NCBI RefSeq assembly: GCF_003634555.1
Contig: NZ_RBKS01000001.1
Location: 2,170,001 to 2,234,000, forward strand
Source: Frondihabitans australicus
GTDB taxonomy: Bacteria; Actinomycetota; Actinomycetes; Actinomycetales; Microbacteriaceae
Direction of reading: 5' to 3'
DNA: 64,000 nucleotides
The notes under the pieces were generated by a model, which made no database searches, was not told the origin of the DNA, and saw only the letters and a program-made list of their open reading frames with translations. Position 1 is the stretch's first letter; every line of letters begins with the position of its first letter. Positions 9,134-16,737 of this stretch are shown in pieces. A program made the position numbers and the translations under genes.

Positions 9134-9652
9134 TCACACGATCACCGCGGCGAGCAGTGTCGCCTCGGCGTCCGCCAGGAGCATGTACAGGCACCGAGCC
9201 GAGCCTGGCATGAGCGCGAAGCCGAAGTGCTCGTAGAAGGCGACGGCCGCGTCGTCGACGGCGTGGACGATGATCGCCCGGGCGCCGACGAGGCGGGAGG
9301 CTTCGATGCTTTTGAGCACGGCATCCTGCAGCAGGGATGCTCCCAAGCCGAGGCCGCGGAACCGGAGATCGGTCGCCGCTCGGCCGATCAGGATGACCGG
9401 GATCGGGTCGGGCATGTTCCGGCGCAGGGCGCCCACGGCGTCGTCGGGGCGAAGCGAGCTCGCAGCCAGGCAGTAGTACCCCGCGATGTCCCCCGACTCG
9501 GCATCGACCGAGACGAACGTGCGCGAGGCACCGCCCTTCTCGTTGCGGATGGCTCGGATCTGAAGCCAGCTCGTGAGAGAGGTGTTGCCGCAGTCGAAGC
9601 TGCTCGTGTCGTCGGCGGCCGTGACGGGCCTGGGTCGCCGGAAAGCCGTCAC
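9134..9652 (-). CDS. GNAT-family acetyltransferase toxin, TacT type
   Basis: 172 residues with a full GNAT fold. The opening FDCGNTSLTSWL and ASRTFVSVDAESGDIAGYYCLA, the acetyl-CoA pyrophosphate loop (about residues 95-110, RFRGLGLGASLL) and the ending AVAFYEHFGFALMP match the TacT/AtaT toxin subgroup, which acetylates the amino group of aminoacyl-tRNA and stops translation. It overlaps the DUF1778 antitoxin gene by 4 bp (ATGA), the normal order for this system. Which aminoacyl-tRNA it would act on cannot be read here. GC content looks lower than in the core genes, fitting transfer. Confidence 0.85.
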   Translation of the reverse strand: MTAFRRPRPVTAADDTSSFDCGNTSLTSWLQIRAIRNEKGGASRTFVSVDAESGDIAGYYCLAASSLRPDDAVGALRRNMPDPIPVILIGRAATDLRFRGLGLGASLLQDAVLKSIEASRLVGARAIIVHAVDDAAVAFYEHFGFALMPGSARCLYMLLADAEATLLAAVIV

Positions 9653-9930
9653 TCGTCCTCGACGAAGATCGAGGGGCGTGCGAGGAGGCCTGCGAGCTTG
9701 TCGACAGACTTGGCCGGGCGGTCGAGGAGGGCGGAGAACGCCTCGAAGCTCCTCCGCGACATGGCGATCTCGCGCTCGCGCCGAATGGTGTCTTCCGCCT
9801 TCTCGACGAGGGCCGTCACCGAGAAATCGCTGACCGATCGGCCGGAGATCGCGGCAGCCTGCTCGATCTCGCGTTTCTGGGCGGTTGTCAGGCGGAGATC
9901 GAGCCGGTCGCTTTTCGTGGTGGCTGGCAT
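9649..9930 (-). CDS. DUF1778 ribbon-helix-helix antitoxin, TacA type
   Basis: 93 residues. The N-terminal KSDRLDLRLTTAQKREIEQA followed by AISGRSVSDFSVTALVEKAE is a ribbon-helix-helix DNA-binding fold; the C-terminal tail (RRSFEAFSALLDRP) is the segment that wraps the GNAT toxin in this family. The ATG at 9930 is chosen over an upstream in-frame start at 9960 because the latter would place the 27-bp operator palindrome inside the gene. With TacT it would form an autorepressing complex. Confidence 0.85.
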   Translation of the reverse strand: MPATTKSDRLDLRLTTAQKREIEQAAAISGRSVSDFSVTALVEKAEDTIRREREIAMSRRSFEAFSALLDRPAKSVDKLAGLLARPSIFVEDE

Positions 9931-9935
9931 GAGGT

Positions 9936-9962
9936 CAGTGTACGGCACATCGCCGTACACTG
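9936..9962 (-). promoter_or_regulatory. Operator/promoter of the TacA-TacT pair
   Basis: A perfect 11-bp inverted repeat, CAGTGTACGGC (9936-9946) and GCCGTACACTG (9952-9962), with a 5-bp spacer. On the minus strand TACACT in the left arm can serve as a -10 box, placing the transcript start at or next to the antitoxin ATG (9930), that is, a leaderless mRNA. The palindrome is the expected autoregulatory site for the RHH antitoxin. Confidence 0.7.
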
Positions 9963-10002
9963 CACGACGCGATCGCCGCCGTGAGCAGTGTCGCCTCTGC
10001 AG

Positions 10003-10293
10003 TCAGAAGCCGACGCGACGTGGGGGTGTGGGCGGCTCGCCGGGGAATCCCGGGAGGCCGAGCGCTGAGAAGTCGGGCAGCGGGAACTCCGGCATGGAGG
10101 GAACGTCGGTGTCGCTGATGACGATGGGCGCGCCCGGTGTCCAGAGCAACCAGACCGCGCGGCCCTCCGGGCCCATCAGCGTGAACTCGAGCGGCTCTGC
10201 GCTGAGGGCTGCCTCTTTGAGGCGGGCTTTGAGGTCGACGGCCTGCGCGGCGGTGAGGCCGAGGCGCGCCCCGGCGAAGACGATGTGCGGCAT
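10003..10293 (-). CDS. hypothetical protein, 96 residues
   Basis: I do not recognise a family. The N-terminal half (MPHIVFAGARLGLTAAQAVD, then LKARLKEAALSAEPLEFTLM) looks like a small alpha/beta domain; a WLLWTPGAPIVISD segment follows, and the last 30 residues are rich in Pro, Gly and Phe and probably disordered. Codon use fits a real gene. It lies between the TacA/TacT operator and another unknown gene on the same strand; nothing ties it to the toxin system beyond position. Confidence 0.6.
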   Translation of the reverse strand: MPHIVFAGARLGLTAAQAVDLKARLKEAALSAEPLEFTLMGPEGRAVWLLWTPGAPIVISDTDVPSMPEFPLPDFSALGLPGFPGEPPTPPRRVGF

Positions 10294-10348
10294 GCCGTCA
10301 CGCTACGCGCGGCCGCCTCGCAGGGGCTGGGATCGGCCAGGCGACGGC

Positions 10349-10813
10349 CTAGTACTCGCCCTTGACGACGAAGAACGAGCCACGGATCTCGCCGGCGAGC
10401 TTCGACTTCTGGCGCGCGAACTTGAACGTGGAGGCCAGCTCGGCCGGAACCTCCATGCCCTGCGACAGCTTGAAGCCGACCGCGCGCTTGCCGGCGTCGG
10501 CCAGCGTGTAGAGCAGGTTGACGACGAGGCCCGACTCGTAGATGACGTAGGTCCAGCGGATGCCGTCGACGTGCATCTCGGCGACCTCGAGGGGCTTCGA
10601 TGCGAACTCGAGGTCGCGCTCGACCTTCAGCACCTTCTCGACGAGCTCGAGGTACTCCGGCTTCTCCTCCGGCGTGTAGACGACGAAGGGCGCCTTGTAC
10701 TTCGTGTTGAAGTAGCGTGCCTCGTTGGCACGCAGGCCGGCGAGGGCGTCGGCGACGGGCGACGATTCGAGCCCCTCGGTGGAGACGTTCACGAAGTCGA
10801 CGGTGCTGGGCAT
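10349..10813 (-). CDS. conserved hypothetical protein, 154 residues
   Basis: Starts MPSTVDFVNVSTEG, with a strong AGGAGG Shine-Dalgarno 4-5 nt before the ATG at 10813; an in-frame ATG 36 nt upstream lacks this. The sequence is a mixed alpha/beta cytosolic domain with lysine-rich stretches (FNTKYKAPFVVYTPEEKPEY, KFARQKSKLAGEI) and no signal peptide or membrane helix. No catalytic motif is recognisable. It is followed on the same strand by the 96-residue hypothetical gene, 55 bp away. Confidence 0.7.
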   Translation of the reverse strand: MPSTVDFVNVSTEGLESSPVADALAGLRANEARYFNTKYKAPFVVYTPEEKPEYLELVEKVLKVERDLEFASKPLEVAEMHVDGIRWTYVIYESGLVVNLLYTLADAGKRAVGFKLSQGMEVPAELASTFKFARQKSKLAGEIRGSFFVVKGEY

Positions 10814-10994
10814 GATTCCTCCTGGTGCGGCGTTTCTCGCGTTTCTCACACGCTAGCGTGCGGCGGCGGCCGTGCTCTTCTCGGATCCTGCTCGATGGCT
10901 GTCCTCTCCCCCACAGGCGTCGTCTCGAACGATGCGGTGACCCGAATCTGTGGACAGCCGCCGCAGGATTCTCGCAGCGCGCCAGGCTCTCGGC

Positions 10995-11527
10995 ATGGGA
11001 ATCCGTCACTCCGCCTACGCCGTCCGCCCTCACGAGATCGACCTCGCCCGCGAAGATCCGCGGCATTACATCCACTGCGCCGCCCCGGTCAACGACCCCG
11101 AATACGACTGGGAGTACGCGGAGACTGCACCCGACACAAGCGCGGTCTTCCTTTACCTCATGCAGGCGTGGAAGGAACTCCAAGAGCTGTTCAGCTATGT
11201 AGAGACCGCCTCGGGAAGACCGACTCACCCTTCCGTGTGCTACTCATCGATGGCTCCAGACCGCGCCGACGGCTCTGGACTCGACTTCGTCGGCCGGGGT
11301 GCCAGAGAGAACGTCGTCTGGGCCGTTGGGTTCGGTATCGCGTGCTCTCACCCGAGGAGGTCCAAGTGATCGGCAACGGCTTGGCCGGGATCGACCAGGC
11401 TGACGTCCACGCTGCAGGCTTCGACGAGGTTCACCGCGACTACGTCATGGAGCATCTCAGCAAGCTCCAGGCCTTCTTGACTGCATGCAAGACGAGCGGC
11501 GCAGGAATCCTCTACATCATGGGGTGA
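10995..11527 (+). pseudogene. frameshifted DUF1877 (YfbM-like) gene
   Basis: The N-terminal part (10995 to about 11200) reads MGIRHSAYAVRPHEIDLARE ... VFLYLMQAWKELQELF, the start of a DUF1877 protein. The rest of the family pattern (LSPEEVQVIGNGLAGID ... MEHLSKLQAFLTACKTSGAG, ILYIMG) continues in another frame to a stop at 11527, so the frame changes by -1 (or +2) somewhere near 11195-11225. In the first frame a stop comes at 11367-11369 after unrelated residues. No obvious slippery heptamer is present. Lower GC than the neighbours suggests acquired DNA. A sequencing error is the main alternative; DUF1877 function is unknown. Confidence 0.5.
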
Positions 11528-12431
11528 GCGCAGTGAGGTCGGCGTCGGCGAGGAGCCGCGCGAGCGTCGACCTCCCGAGCGCACTCATGCCGGGATTCGA
11601 CTCGCGGTAGTACCAGACGAGGCCCATCGACTGCTGCAGGGCCCACGCGGCGCCGCGCAGCCACTCCGTGTCGGTGCAGGCCAGGCGAGCCCTCATGATC
11701 CTGCGCCCTTCGGCTTCGAGAAGGTGCCACGCGCAGACGAGGTCGAGGGCAGGATCGGCAGGCCCGAACGACCCGCCGTCGATCACCCCGACGAGCCGTC
11801 CGCCCGACACCAGGAGGTTCGCCGGCGTGAGGTCGCGGTGCGACATCACGTCGGGCCCCGACGGCGGCACCTCGCGCAGCCCCTCCCACAGCGCCCGCAG
11901 GCGCTCGACCGGCAGCAGCCCCTCGCTCTCGGCGAAGCACACGGCCATCCACTCGTCGGAGTCACGGAGGTCGCCGCCGCGCCCCTTGCCGTCGAACGAG
12001 CGCCCGAGAGTGTCGGCCGAACGGAGCGCCGCGACCAGCGCGGCGAGGTCGTCGGCGAACGGCGCCGACCCCGCAAGACCGTCCGGGGTGGCCACGTCGC
12101 CGTCGACCCAGGTCTGCACCGACCACGGCAGGGGATAGACGGGGCCGGGGGCGCCGATCGCGACGGGCCGGGGCGTGGGGAACGGGCAGGTGTCACCGAG
12201 CTCCTGCATCGCTGTGGCCTCGTTCTCGAGGTCGGCGCGGACGGCGGCCGGGTCGACGCCCTGAAGAGGGAACCGCGCCGCGAGCCCGGTGCCGACGCGG
12301 TAGATCGCGTTGACCGTGCCGTCGGTGGCGAGCGCTCGAACAGGCTCGGCGGCCCACTCGGGGAACTGCGTCGCGATCAGCCGTGACGCCGTCGCGAGGT
12401 CGATCGGCACCTCGTCGTCGTGCATCGCCAT
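11517..12431 (-). CDS. APH-type phosphotransferase (aminoglycoside/macrolide kinase fold)
   Basis: 304 residues from ATG 12431. The catalytic loop is SHRDLTPANLLVSGGRLVGV (Asp in HRD, Asn in PAN) and the metal-binding Asp is in VIDGGSFGPADPALDLV, where the usual IDW/IDF is IDG. The N-terminal lobe has TDGTVNAIYRVGTGLAARFP. This fold covers antibiotic kinases, fructosamine and choline kinases, so the substrate is open. A longer in-frame start would run into the hairpin at 12462-12519 and is rejected. It ends inside the DUF1877 remnant on the opposite strand (11 bp overlap). Confidence 0.82.
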   Translation of the reverse strand: MAMHDDEVPIDLATASRLIATQFPEWAAEPVRALATDGTVNAIYRVGTGLAARFPLQGVDPAAVRADLENEATAMQELGDTCPFPTPRPVAIGAPGPVYPLPWSVQTWVDGDVATPDGLAGSAPFADDLAALVAALRSADTLGRSFDGKGRGGDLRDSDEWMAVCFAESEGLLPVERLRALWEGLREVPPSGPDVMSHRDLTPANLLVSGGRLVGVIDGGSFGPADPALDLVCAWHLLEAEGRRIMRARLACTDTEWLRGAAWALQQSMGLVWYYRESNPGMSALGRSTLARLLADADLTALTP

Positions 12432-12461
12432 GCGCCAAGTCTGGCGTGCGCGCGCGCTGCG

Positions 12462-12519
12462 CCTCCCGAAAACGACTCTGCGCACCGGGAATCGCGTGCG
12501 CAGAGTCGTTTTCGGGAGG
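12462..12519. terminator. 24-bp perfect intergenic hairpin (family A, copy 1)
   Basis: Arms at 12462-12485 and 12496-12519 are perfectly complementary over 24 bp with a 10-nt loop; the arm begins CCTCCCGAAAACGACTCT and ends GCGCAC. It lies in the gap after the Fic gene and before the kinase gene, both on the minus strand, so it could end the Fic transcript. There is no terminal U-run outside the stem. The core is repeated, with matched changes on both arms, at 47975-48040. Confidence 0.75.
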
Positions 12520-12539
12520 GGAGGCGCGGCCTGGACCCG

Positions 12540-13814
12540 TCACGCTCCGTCGTGGAGCCGCCCGACGACCGCCTCGTCGGGGGCGGGCGGCCCGAGTCTC
12601 GGTCGGACCCGAGCGGTGTCGCCGCCGCCGACGCGATTGCTTCGCTCGGTCAACGCCACGAGCGCGAGGTGACGGTCGGCCGTCCACGCCGAGGTCTGAC
12701 CCCGGTGGTTGCGGACGCGCGACAGGATCGCCGCGTCCGTCAACTGGGTCAGAGCGTTCGTCGCCGCGGTGGCCGAGATGCGGTAGCGCGAGGACACCCC
12801 CTGGATGGTCAGAACCGGCTCGGAGGCCAGCGCCCCGAGGATCTTCGCGGCCACCGAGTCGCGTCGCGGGCTCGCCGGAGACAGGCCGGCCCGGTGGCGG
12901 TGCACGGTCAGGTCGACGAGTGCTTCGTGGTCGAGTTGTTCGACCCTCTGCGAGAGACGGACGGCGTTCGCGGCGGCGAGTTCGGTCGCCTCGCAGAACC
13001 TGTCGACCCAGGAGTCGACATCGCCGTCGCGGAACGCCGTGAGGCCGTCGATGTAGCCGTCGACTGCCCCGGCGAACACGGTGCTGATGGGAACGAGCAG
13101 GTTGCGCAGTGCATCGGCCCGACGGAGGACGGTGTGGATGAGCGCGCGCCCCGTTCGCCCGTTGCCGTCGATGAACGGGTGAATGGTTTCGAATTGGGCG
13201 TGCGCTAGGGCCGCTCTGACGACGGGATTGCCCGACGTGGCTGTGACGAAGTCTGCGAGGTTGTCGAGCAGACGCGGCACCTCGCCCTCGGGCGGCGGCA
13301 CGAAGTCCGCCCGCAGCGGCGACCACCCGGGGCCACCCACCCAGTTCTGCTCCTGCCGAACGCCGAAGGGCAACCCCGGCTCGATCACGTGCTGGAGCGC
13401 TTCGATGTCTGCCGCCGTGATGGGACGATCGCGATCGGCGAGATCGGCGATGGCTTCCTCCGTCGCGCGAACATTCGCCACGACGTCGAGCGCGACCCGG
13501 TCGCCTCGTCGAAGCGCCTCCGCCACCGCGAGCTTCTTCGGCGACACCCGATTGCCCTCGATCCACGACGAGGAGATGCTCTCCGACCGGATGAGCAGAT
13601 GGTTGAGATATCCGCCCCGCTCGCCGATCCGCTCGTCGGCGCGGGCGAGAACGACCAGCGCGTCGGCCGCGGCCGATTCCGTCGACGCTGATAACTGCGG
13701 CAGGTCCACGCTCAGCTCGTCGGGAACGAAGGCGCGGTAACGACCTGCCGCGCGGTCTCTTCTGGTCAGGTGCGCGCTTTCGTCCGGTCGCCAGACGAGG
13801 TCGACATAGTGCAT
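12540..13814 (-). CDS. Fic family protein (class II), probable AMP transferase with C-terminal winged helix
   Basis: 424 residues. The core motif is HPFIDGNGRTGR with catalytic His212, which uses ATP to attach AMP to a target hydroxyl. An inhibitory helix motif S-x-x-x-E-G (S82 to G87, SSWIEGN) lies N-terminal to the core, making it class II and self-inhibited by Glu86. The C-terminus (about 340-420) holds a winged-helix segment (TIQGVSSRYRISATAATNAL), common in stand-alone Fic proteins and suggesting DNA binding. No antitoxin gene is adjacent. The target is unknown; the protein looks intact. Confidence 0.92.
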   Translation of the reverse strand: MHYVDLVWRPDESAHLTRRDRAAGRYRAFVPDELSVDLPQLSASTESAAADALVVLARADERIGERGGYLNHLLIRSESISSSWIEGNRVSPKKLAVAEALRRGDRVALDVVANVRATEEAIADLADRDRPITAADIEALQHVIEPGLPFGVRQEQNWVGGPGWSPLRADFVPPPEGEVPRLLDNLADFVTATSGNPVVRAALAHAQFETIHPFIDGNGRTGRALIHTVLRRADALRNLLVPISTVFAGAVDGYIDGLTAFRDGDVDSWVDRFCEATELAAANAVRLSQRVEQLDHEALVDLTVHRHRAGLSPASPRRDSVAAKILGALASEPVLTIQGVSSRYRISATAATNALTQLTDAAILSRVRNHRGQTSAWTADRHLALVALTERSNRVGGGDTARVRPRLGPPAPDEAVVGRLHDGA

Positions 13815-13865
13815 TGCCGGCTGCCTTAGGTTGGATGCCCGATGTTCGACACAACCTTAGTCACA

Positions 13866-14516
13866 CTAGAGTGTTGTCGCATCCGCCTCGCGCACGGCCG
13901 AGCGCCCACGGCCCGACAGAGCATTCCCGACGGCGCGCACGGCGATCGCCAGCACGATGAACGCGGCGAGCAGCACGACGCAGTACAGCGCCACTCCCCC
14001 GTAGCCGCCGACACGCGCCGGGTTGAAGAACGGGTAGCAGTAGAAGTCGACGATCGCGCCGCGCACCACCGAGTACACCGTGTACGCGACGGGCACGATC
14101 ACCCAGAGCCAGGCCGTCCGCCACCGCACCCGGGTCGCGGGCGGCAGCAGAAGCCAGTCGATCACGACGACGAGCGGCATCACCATGTGGTGCACGACGT
14201 TGACCCACGGCTTCAGCCCGCCGAGGTCGGCGTTCGCCAGCAGGGTGTTGAACACGATGCCGACGAAGGCGAGGTAGACGACCGACGCCCCGCGGATCGC
14301 CTCCCAGCGCGGGCCGAGAGGGCGAGATCGCAGGATCGCGACAGCCCCGACCACGAACACGACACTCCCGAACAGATTGCTGAGCGTGGTGAAGTAGCTG
14401 AAGAAGTCCACCAGGCCGAAGTGGGTCTGCACGGCGATGACGAGCTGGGTGATGACGCCGGCGACGGAGGCCGCGGCAGCGGCGAGGCGCAGGACGACGG
14501 CCAGGGTGTGCCTCAT
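13866..14516 (-). CDS. Pr6Pr-family integral membrane protein
   Basis: 216 residues with about six predicted helices (near 10-30, 45-65, 78-98, 110-125, 138-155, 178-200). The segments SYFTTLSNLFGSVVF, NTLLANADL, VVHHMVMPLVVVIDWLLLPP and YPFFNPA match the Pr6Pr (FAR-17a/AIG1-like) family of actinobacterial membrane proteins. Members resemble eukaryotic lipid hydrolases of the AIG1 type, but bacterial function is not established. It is 9 bp downstream of the TDT transporter gene on the same strand and is probably co-transcribed. Confidence 0.82.
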   Translation of the reverse strand: MRHTLAVVLRLAAAAASVAGVITQLVIAVQTHFGLVDFFSYFTTLSNLFGSVVFVVGAVAILRSRPLGPRWEAIRGASVVYLAFVGIVFNTLLANADLGGLKPWVNVVHHMVMPLVVVIDWLLLPPATRVRWRTAWLWVIVPVAYTVYSVVRGAIVDFYCYPFFNPARVGGYGGVALYCVVLLAAFIVLAIAVRAVGNALSGRGRSAVREADATTL

Positions 14517-14525
14517 GGGCTCACT

Positions 14526-15623
14526 CTAGTGATGCACTGCGATCGGCGGGGCGAAGACCGCCGCCGTCACCACGCTCGCGCGGAACGTCCGCACGGACAC
14601 GACCGCCCAGGCGACCACGAGGCCCGCGTAGGCGACGCACGCGAGCACGGCGAACAGCCCGAGCCCGGTGTGAAGAGCCAGCCCGTTGAGTCCTGTGACG
14701 CACGTGCCCACGGGAAACGTGAACGACCACCAGGTGAGCGAGAACGGCAGGCCGTCGCGAGCCGTGCGGAGCGTCACGAGCGCGGCGAGCGCGGCCCACA
14801 GCAGTCCGAAGCCGATCATCGGCACGCCGTAGACCAGCCCGAAGACCTGCAGCCCGTCCGCGATCGGCGCCGCGACGACCCCGTGCGCGACGCCGCCGAG
14901 CAGGTTGGCGGCCGTCACAGACTGGCCGACCGGACCCAGCACGATCCACAGGGTCGGCACGAGTCTCGCCCCGCCGATCGACCGCTGCGACAGGCGCGCC
15001 CAGAGCTGCGCGATGACGAGCAGCGACGGCACGAGGGCGAGCCCGAACATCGCGTAGCAGCCCCAGAGCAGCGTCTCGCGCGGCTGGCCCGCCGGCGCGT
15101 ACGGCACGAGCAGCGCCCCGGTCGACGCCGACACCATCGGCGGTACGATCGGCATCAGCCAGCCGCCGAACGGGCTGTCGGCGGTCACGTCTGCTCGTAC
15201 GAACGTGCGGTACGGCAGGGCGACGACGGTCACGAGGCCGAGGGCCGTGCCGAGCGACCAGAGCACCCAGTCGACGGCGACGGCCGCGGGTTCGCCGATC
15301 ACCGTCCGCCCGACGAGCAGCGTGCCAGCGCCCACGGTCAGCAGCGCCATGGCCGGGGCGCCCCAGAAGTGCGACACGACGGGGTCGACGAGGTGGCGGA
15401 GCGCCGCACGCCCCGCGACCGCCCAGTGGGCGACTGTGGCGACCACGAGCGCGACCAGCAGCGCCGCGGCGAGCGCCCAGACGACGGTGGCGAACGGCAG
15501 GAGCCCCGGCACCGCCACCGGCAGGCTCGCCGCCGCGGTCGCCACGATCCCCGTGCCCATCACCGAGGCGAACCAGTTGGGCGGGAGGTCGGAGAGCACG
15601 TGGCGGGGGCGGAGGGCGATCAT
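14526..15623 (-). CDS. TDT/SLAC1-family transporter (TehA-like)
   Basis: 365 residues, about ten helices. The opening LPPNWFASVMGTGIVATAA is the signature of the tellurite-resistance/dicarboxylate transporter family, which includes TehA, Mae1 and SLAC1 anion channels and the fungal sulfite exporter Ssu1. The cargo is not clear; anions such as sulfite, malate or chloride are possible. It lies 50 bp downstream of a LysR gene on the same strand, as many actinobacterial TDT genes do. Confidence 0.88.
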   Translation of the reverse strand: MIALRPRHVLSDLPPNWFASVMGTGIVATAAASLPVAVPGLLPFATVVWALAAALLVALVVATVAHWAVAGRAALRHLVDPVVSHFWGAPAMALLTVGAGTLLVGRTVIGEPAAVAVDWVLWSLGTALGLVTVVALPYRTFVRADVTADSPFGGWLMPIVPPMVSASTGALLVPYAPAGQPRETLLWGCYAMFGLALVPSLLVIAQLWARLSQRSIGGARLVPTLWIVLGPVGQSVTAANLLGGVAHGVVAAPIADGLQVFGLVYGVPMIGFGLLWAALAALVTLRTARDGLPFSLTWWSFTFPVGTCVTGLNGLALHTGLGLFAVLACVAYAGLVVAWAVVSVRTFRASVVTAAVFAPPIAVHH

Positions 15624-15673
15624 GCTCTCAGCGTGCCGGGGCGACGATCGTGCCTGCTACGGGAGGACTCTGG

Positions 15674-16618
15674 TCACGTCACAGCCTCCCCTTGTGACGA
15701 TGCGCGCAGGATCGCGAACAGCGTCTCGGCGGCCGCGGGCAGCGCCACCCCGTTCTTCCACAGGGCGGTGAACGGCCGCTCGAGCGAGAGCCCGGCCACC
15801 GGCACCGTCGCGAGTGCTCCCCGGGCCACGTCGTCGCGCACGGCCGCCTCGCTCAGCACCGACGGACCGATGCCGGTGGCGACGGCCGCGCGGATGGCGC
15901 CCGTCGTGGCGAGGACGGCGGCGGGCTCGGCGAGGACGAGCGGCGCCGGGGTGCCGTCGGGCGACGTGTGCGAGGAGAGGGCGAGTTCGAGGGTGCGGCG
16001 GGTGCCGGATCCTGCTTCGCGAAGGACCAGCCCGGTCTCGGTCAGGTCGCGCGCGGTCAGGGGCCGATCGAGGCTCGCCCACGGGTGGTCGGGGGCGACC
16101 ACGACGACGAGGCGGTCGGTGCGGATCGGCGCCGAGCCGAGGTCGGCGGGCACCTCGGGCGTCTCGACGAGGCCGACGGCGGCGCGGCCCGAGCGGACCT
16201 CGTCGACGACGAAGGCGCTGTTGCCCGAGGTGAGGCGGCAGGCGGCGCCGTCCGTCGCGGCGCGGAAGGCGGCCATCCACGCCGGGGCGAACGCCTCCGC
16301 GAGGGTCTGGCTGGCCGCGACCGCGAGCACGGCCACGGTATCGGCGCGGAGGGCGCGGATCGACAGGGCGAGGGCGTCCGCCTCGGCGAGGAGACGACCC
16401 GACCACTCGACGACGAGGCGCCCGTGGTCGGTCAGCGACGACCCCTGCCGGGTGCGGCGCACGAGGCTCAGCCCGAGGTCTCGCTCGACGTCGGCGATGC
16501 GGGCCGACGCGGCCTGCTGCGAGAGCCCGACGGCCGTGGCCGCCGCCCCGACGGTGCCGGTGTCGTCGATGGCGCGCAGGATCCGCAGCGTCACCAGGTC
16601 GGGCACGGTCTCTCGCAC
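15674..16618 (-). CDS. LysR-family transcriptional regulator
   Basis: About 314 residues from the GTG at 16618. The helix-turn-helix region reads LVTLRILRAIDDTGTVGAAA, TAVGLSQQAASARIADVER (residues about 6-45), followed by an effector domain. A longer frame exists upstream but gives a basic, low-complexity tail and would cover the divergent promoter. It heads a probable unit with the TDT transporter and is divergent from a flavin monooxygenase; an inverted repeat at 16664-16674 between them is a possible binding site. Confidence 0.87.
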   Translation of the reverse strand: MRETVPDLVTLRILRAIDDTGTVGAAATAVGLSQQAASARIADVERDLGLSLVRRTRQGSSLTDHGRLVVEWSGRLLAEADALALSIRALRADTVAVLAVAASQTLAEAFAPAWMAAFRAATDGAACRLTSGNSAFVVDEVRSGRAAVGLVETPEVPADLGSAPIRTDRLVVVVAPDHPWASLDRPLTARDLTETGLVLREAGSGTRRTLELALSSHTSPDGTPAPLVLAEPAAVLATTGAIRAAVATGIGPSVLSEAAVRDDVARGALATVPVAGLSLERPFTALWKNGVALPAAAETLFAILRASSQGEAVT

Positions 16619-16663
16619 ACGACCAGTCTGCCCTGCATCTCCAGGGTACCGGCCACCCCGGGG

Positions 16664-16674
16664 CTTGCCGCAAG
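16664..16674. promoter_or_regulatory. Candidate LysR-type binding site
   Basis: The sequence CTTGC-C-GCAAG is a perfect 5-bp inverted repeat inside the 119-bp gap between the LysR gene and the divergent monooxygenase gene, and has the T-to-A symmetry common in LysR boxes. Only position and symmetry support it. Confidence 0.4.
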
Positions 16675-16737
16675 GGCCCCTCAGCACGGCAGAATGACGG
16701 GCCGCGCGGCACAGGCGGCGGGGTTGAGAGGGAGTAC

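Noticed and set aside
8981-11527. A long plus-strand frame of more than 800 codons
   Set aside because: It runs antisense to the TetR gene, the toxin-antitoxin pair and two other genes and has Arg/Ala-rich low-complexity sequence; only its last part (about 11210-11527) has family similarity (DUF1877).
12432-12485. Longer N-terminus for the APH-type kinase
   Set aside because: It would read MRRVVFGRR from the arm of hairpin A1; the ATG at 12431 gives a normal N-terminus.
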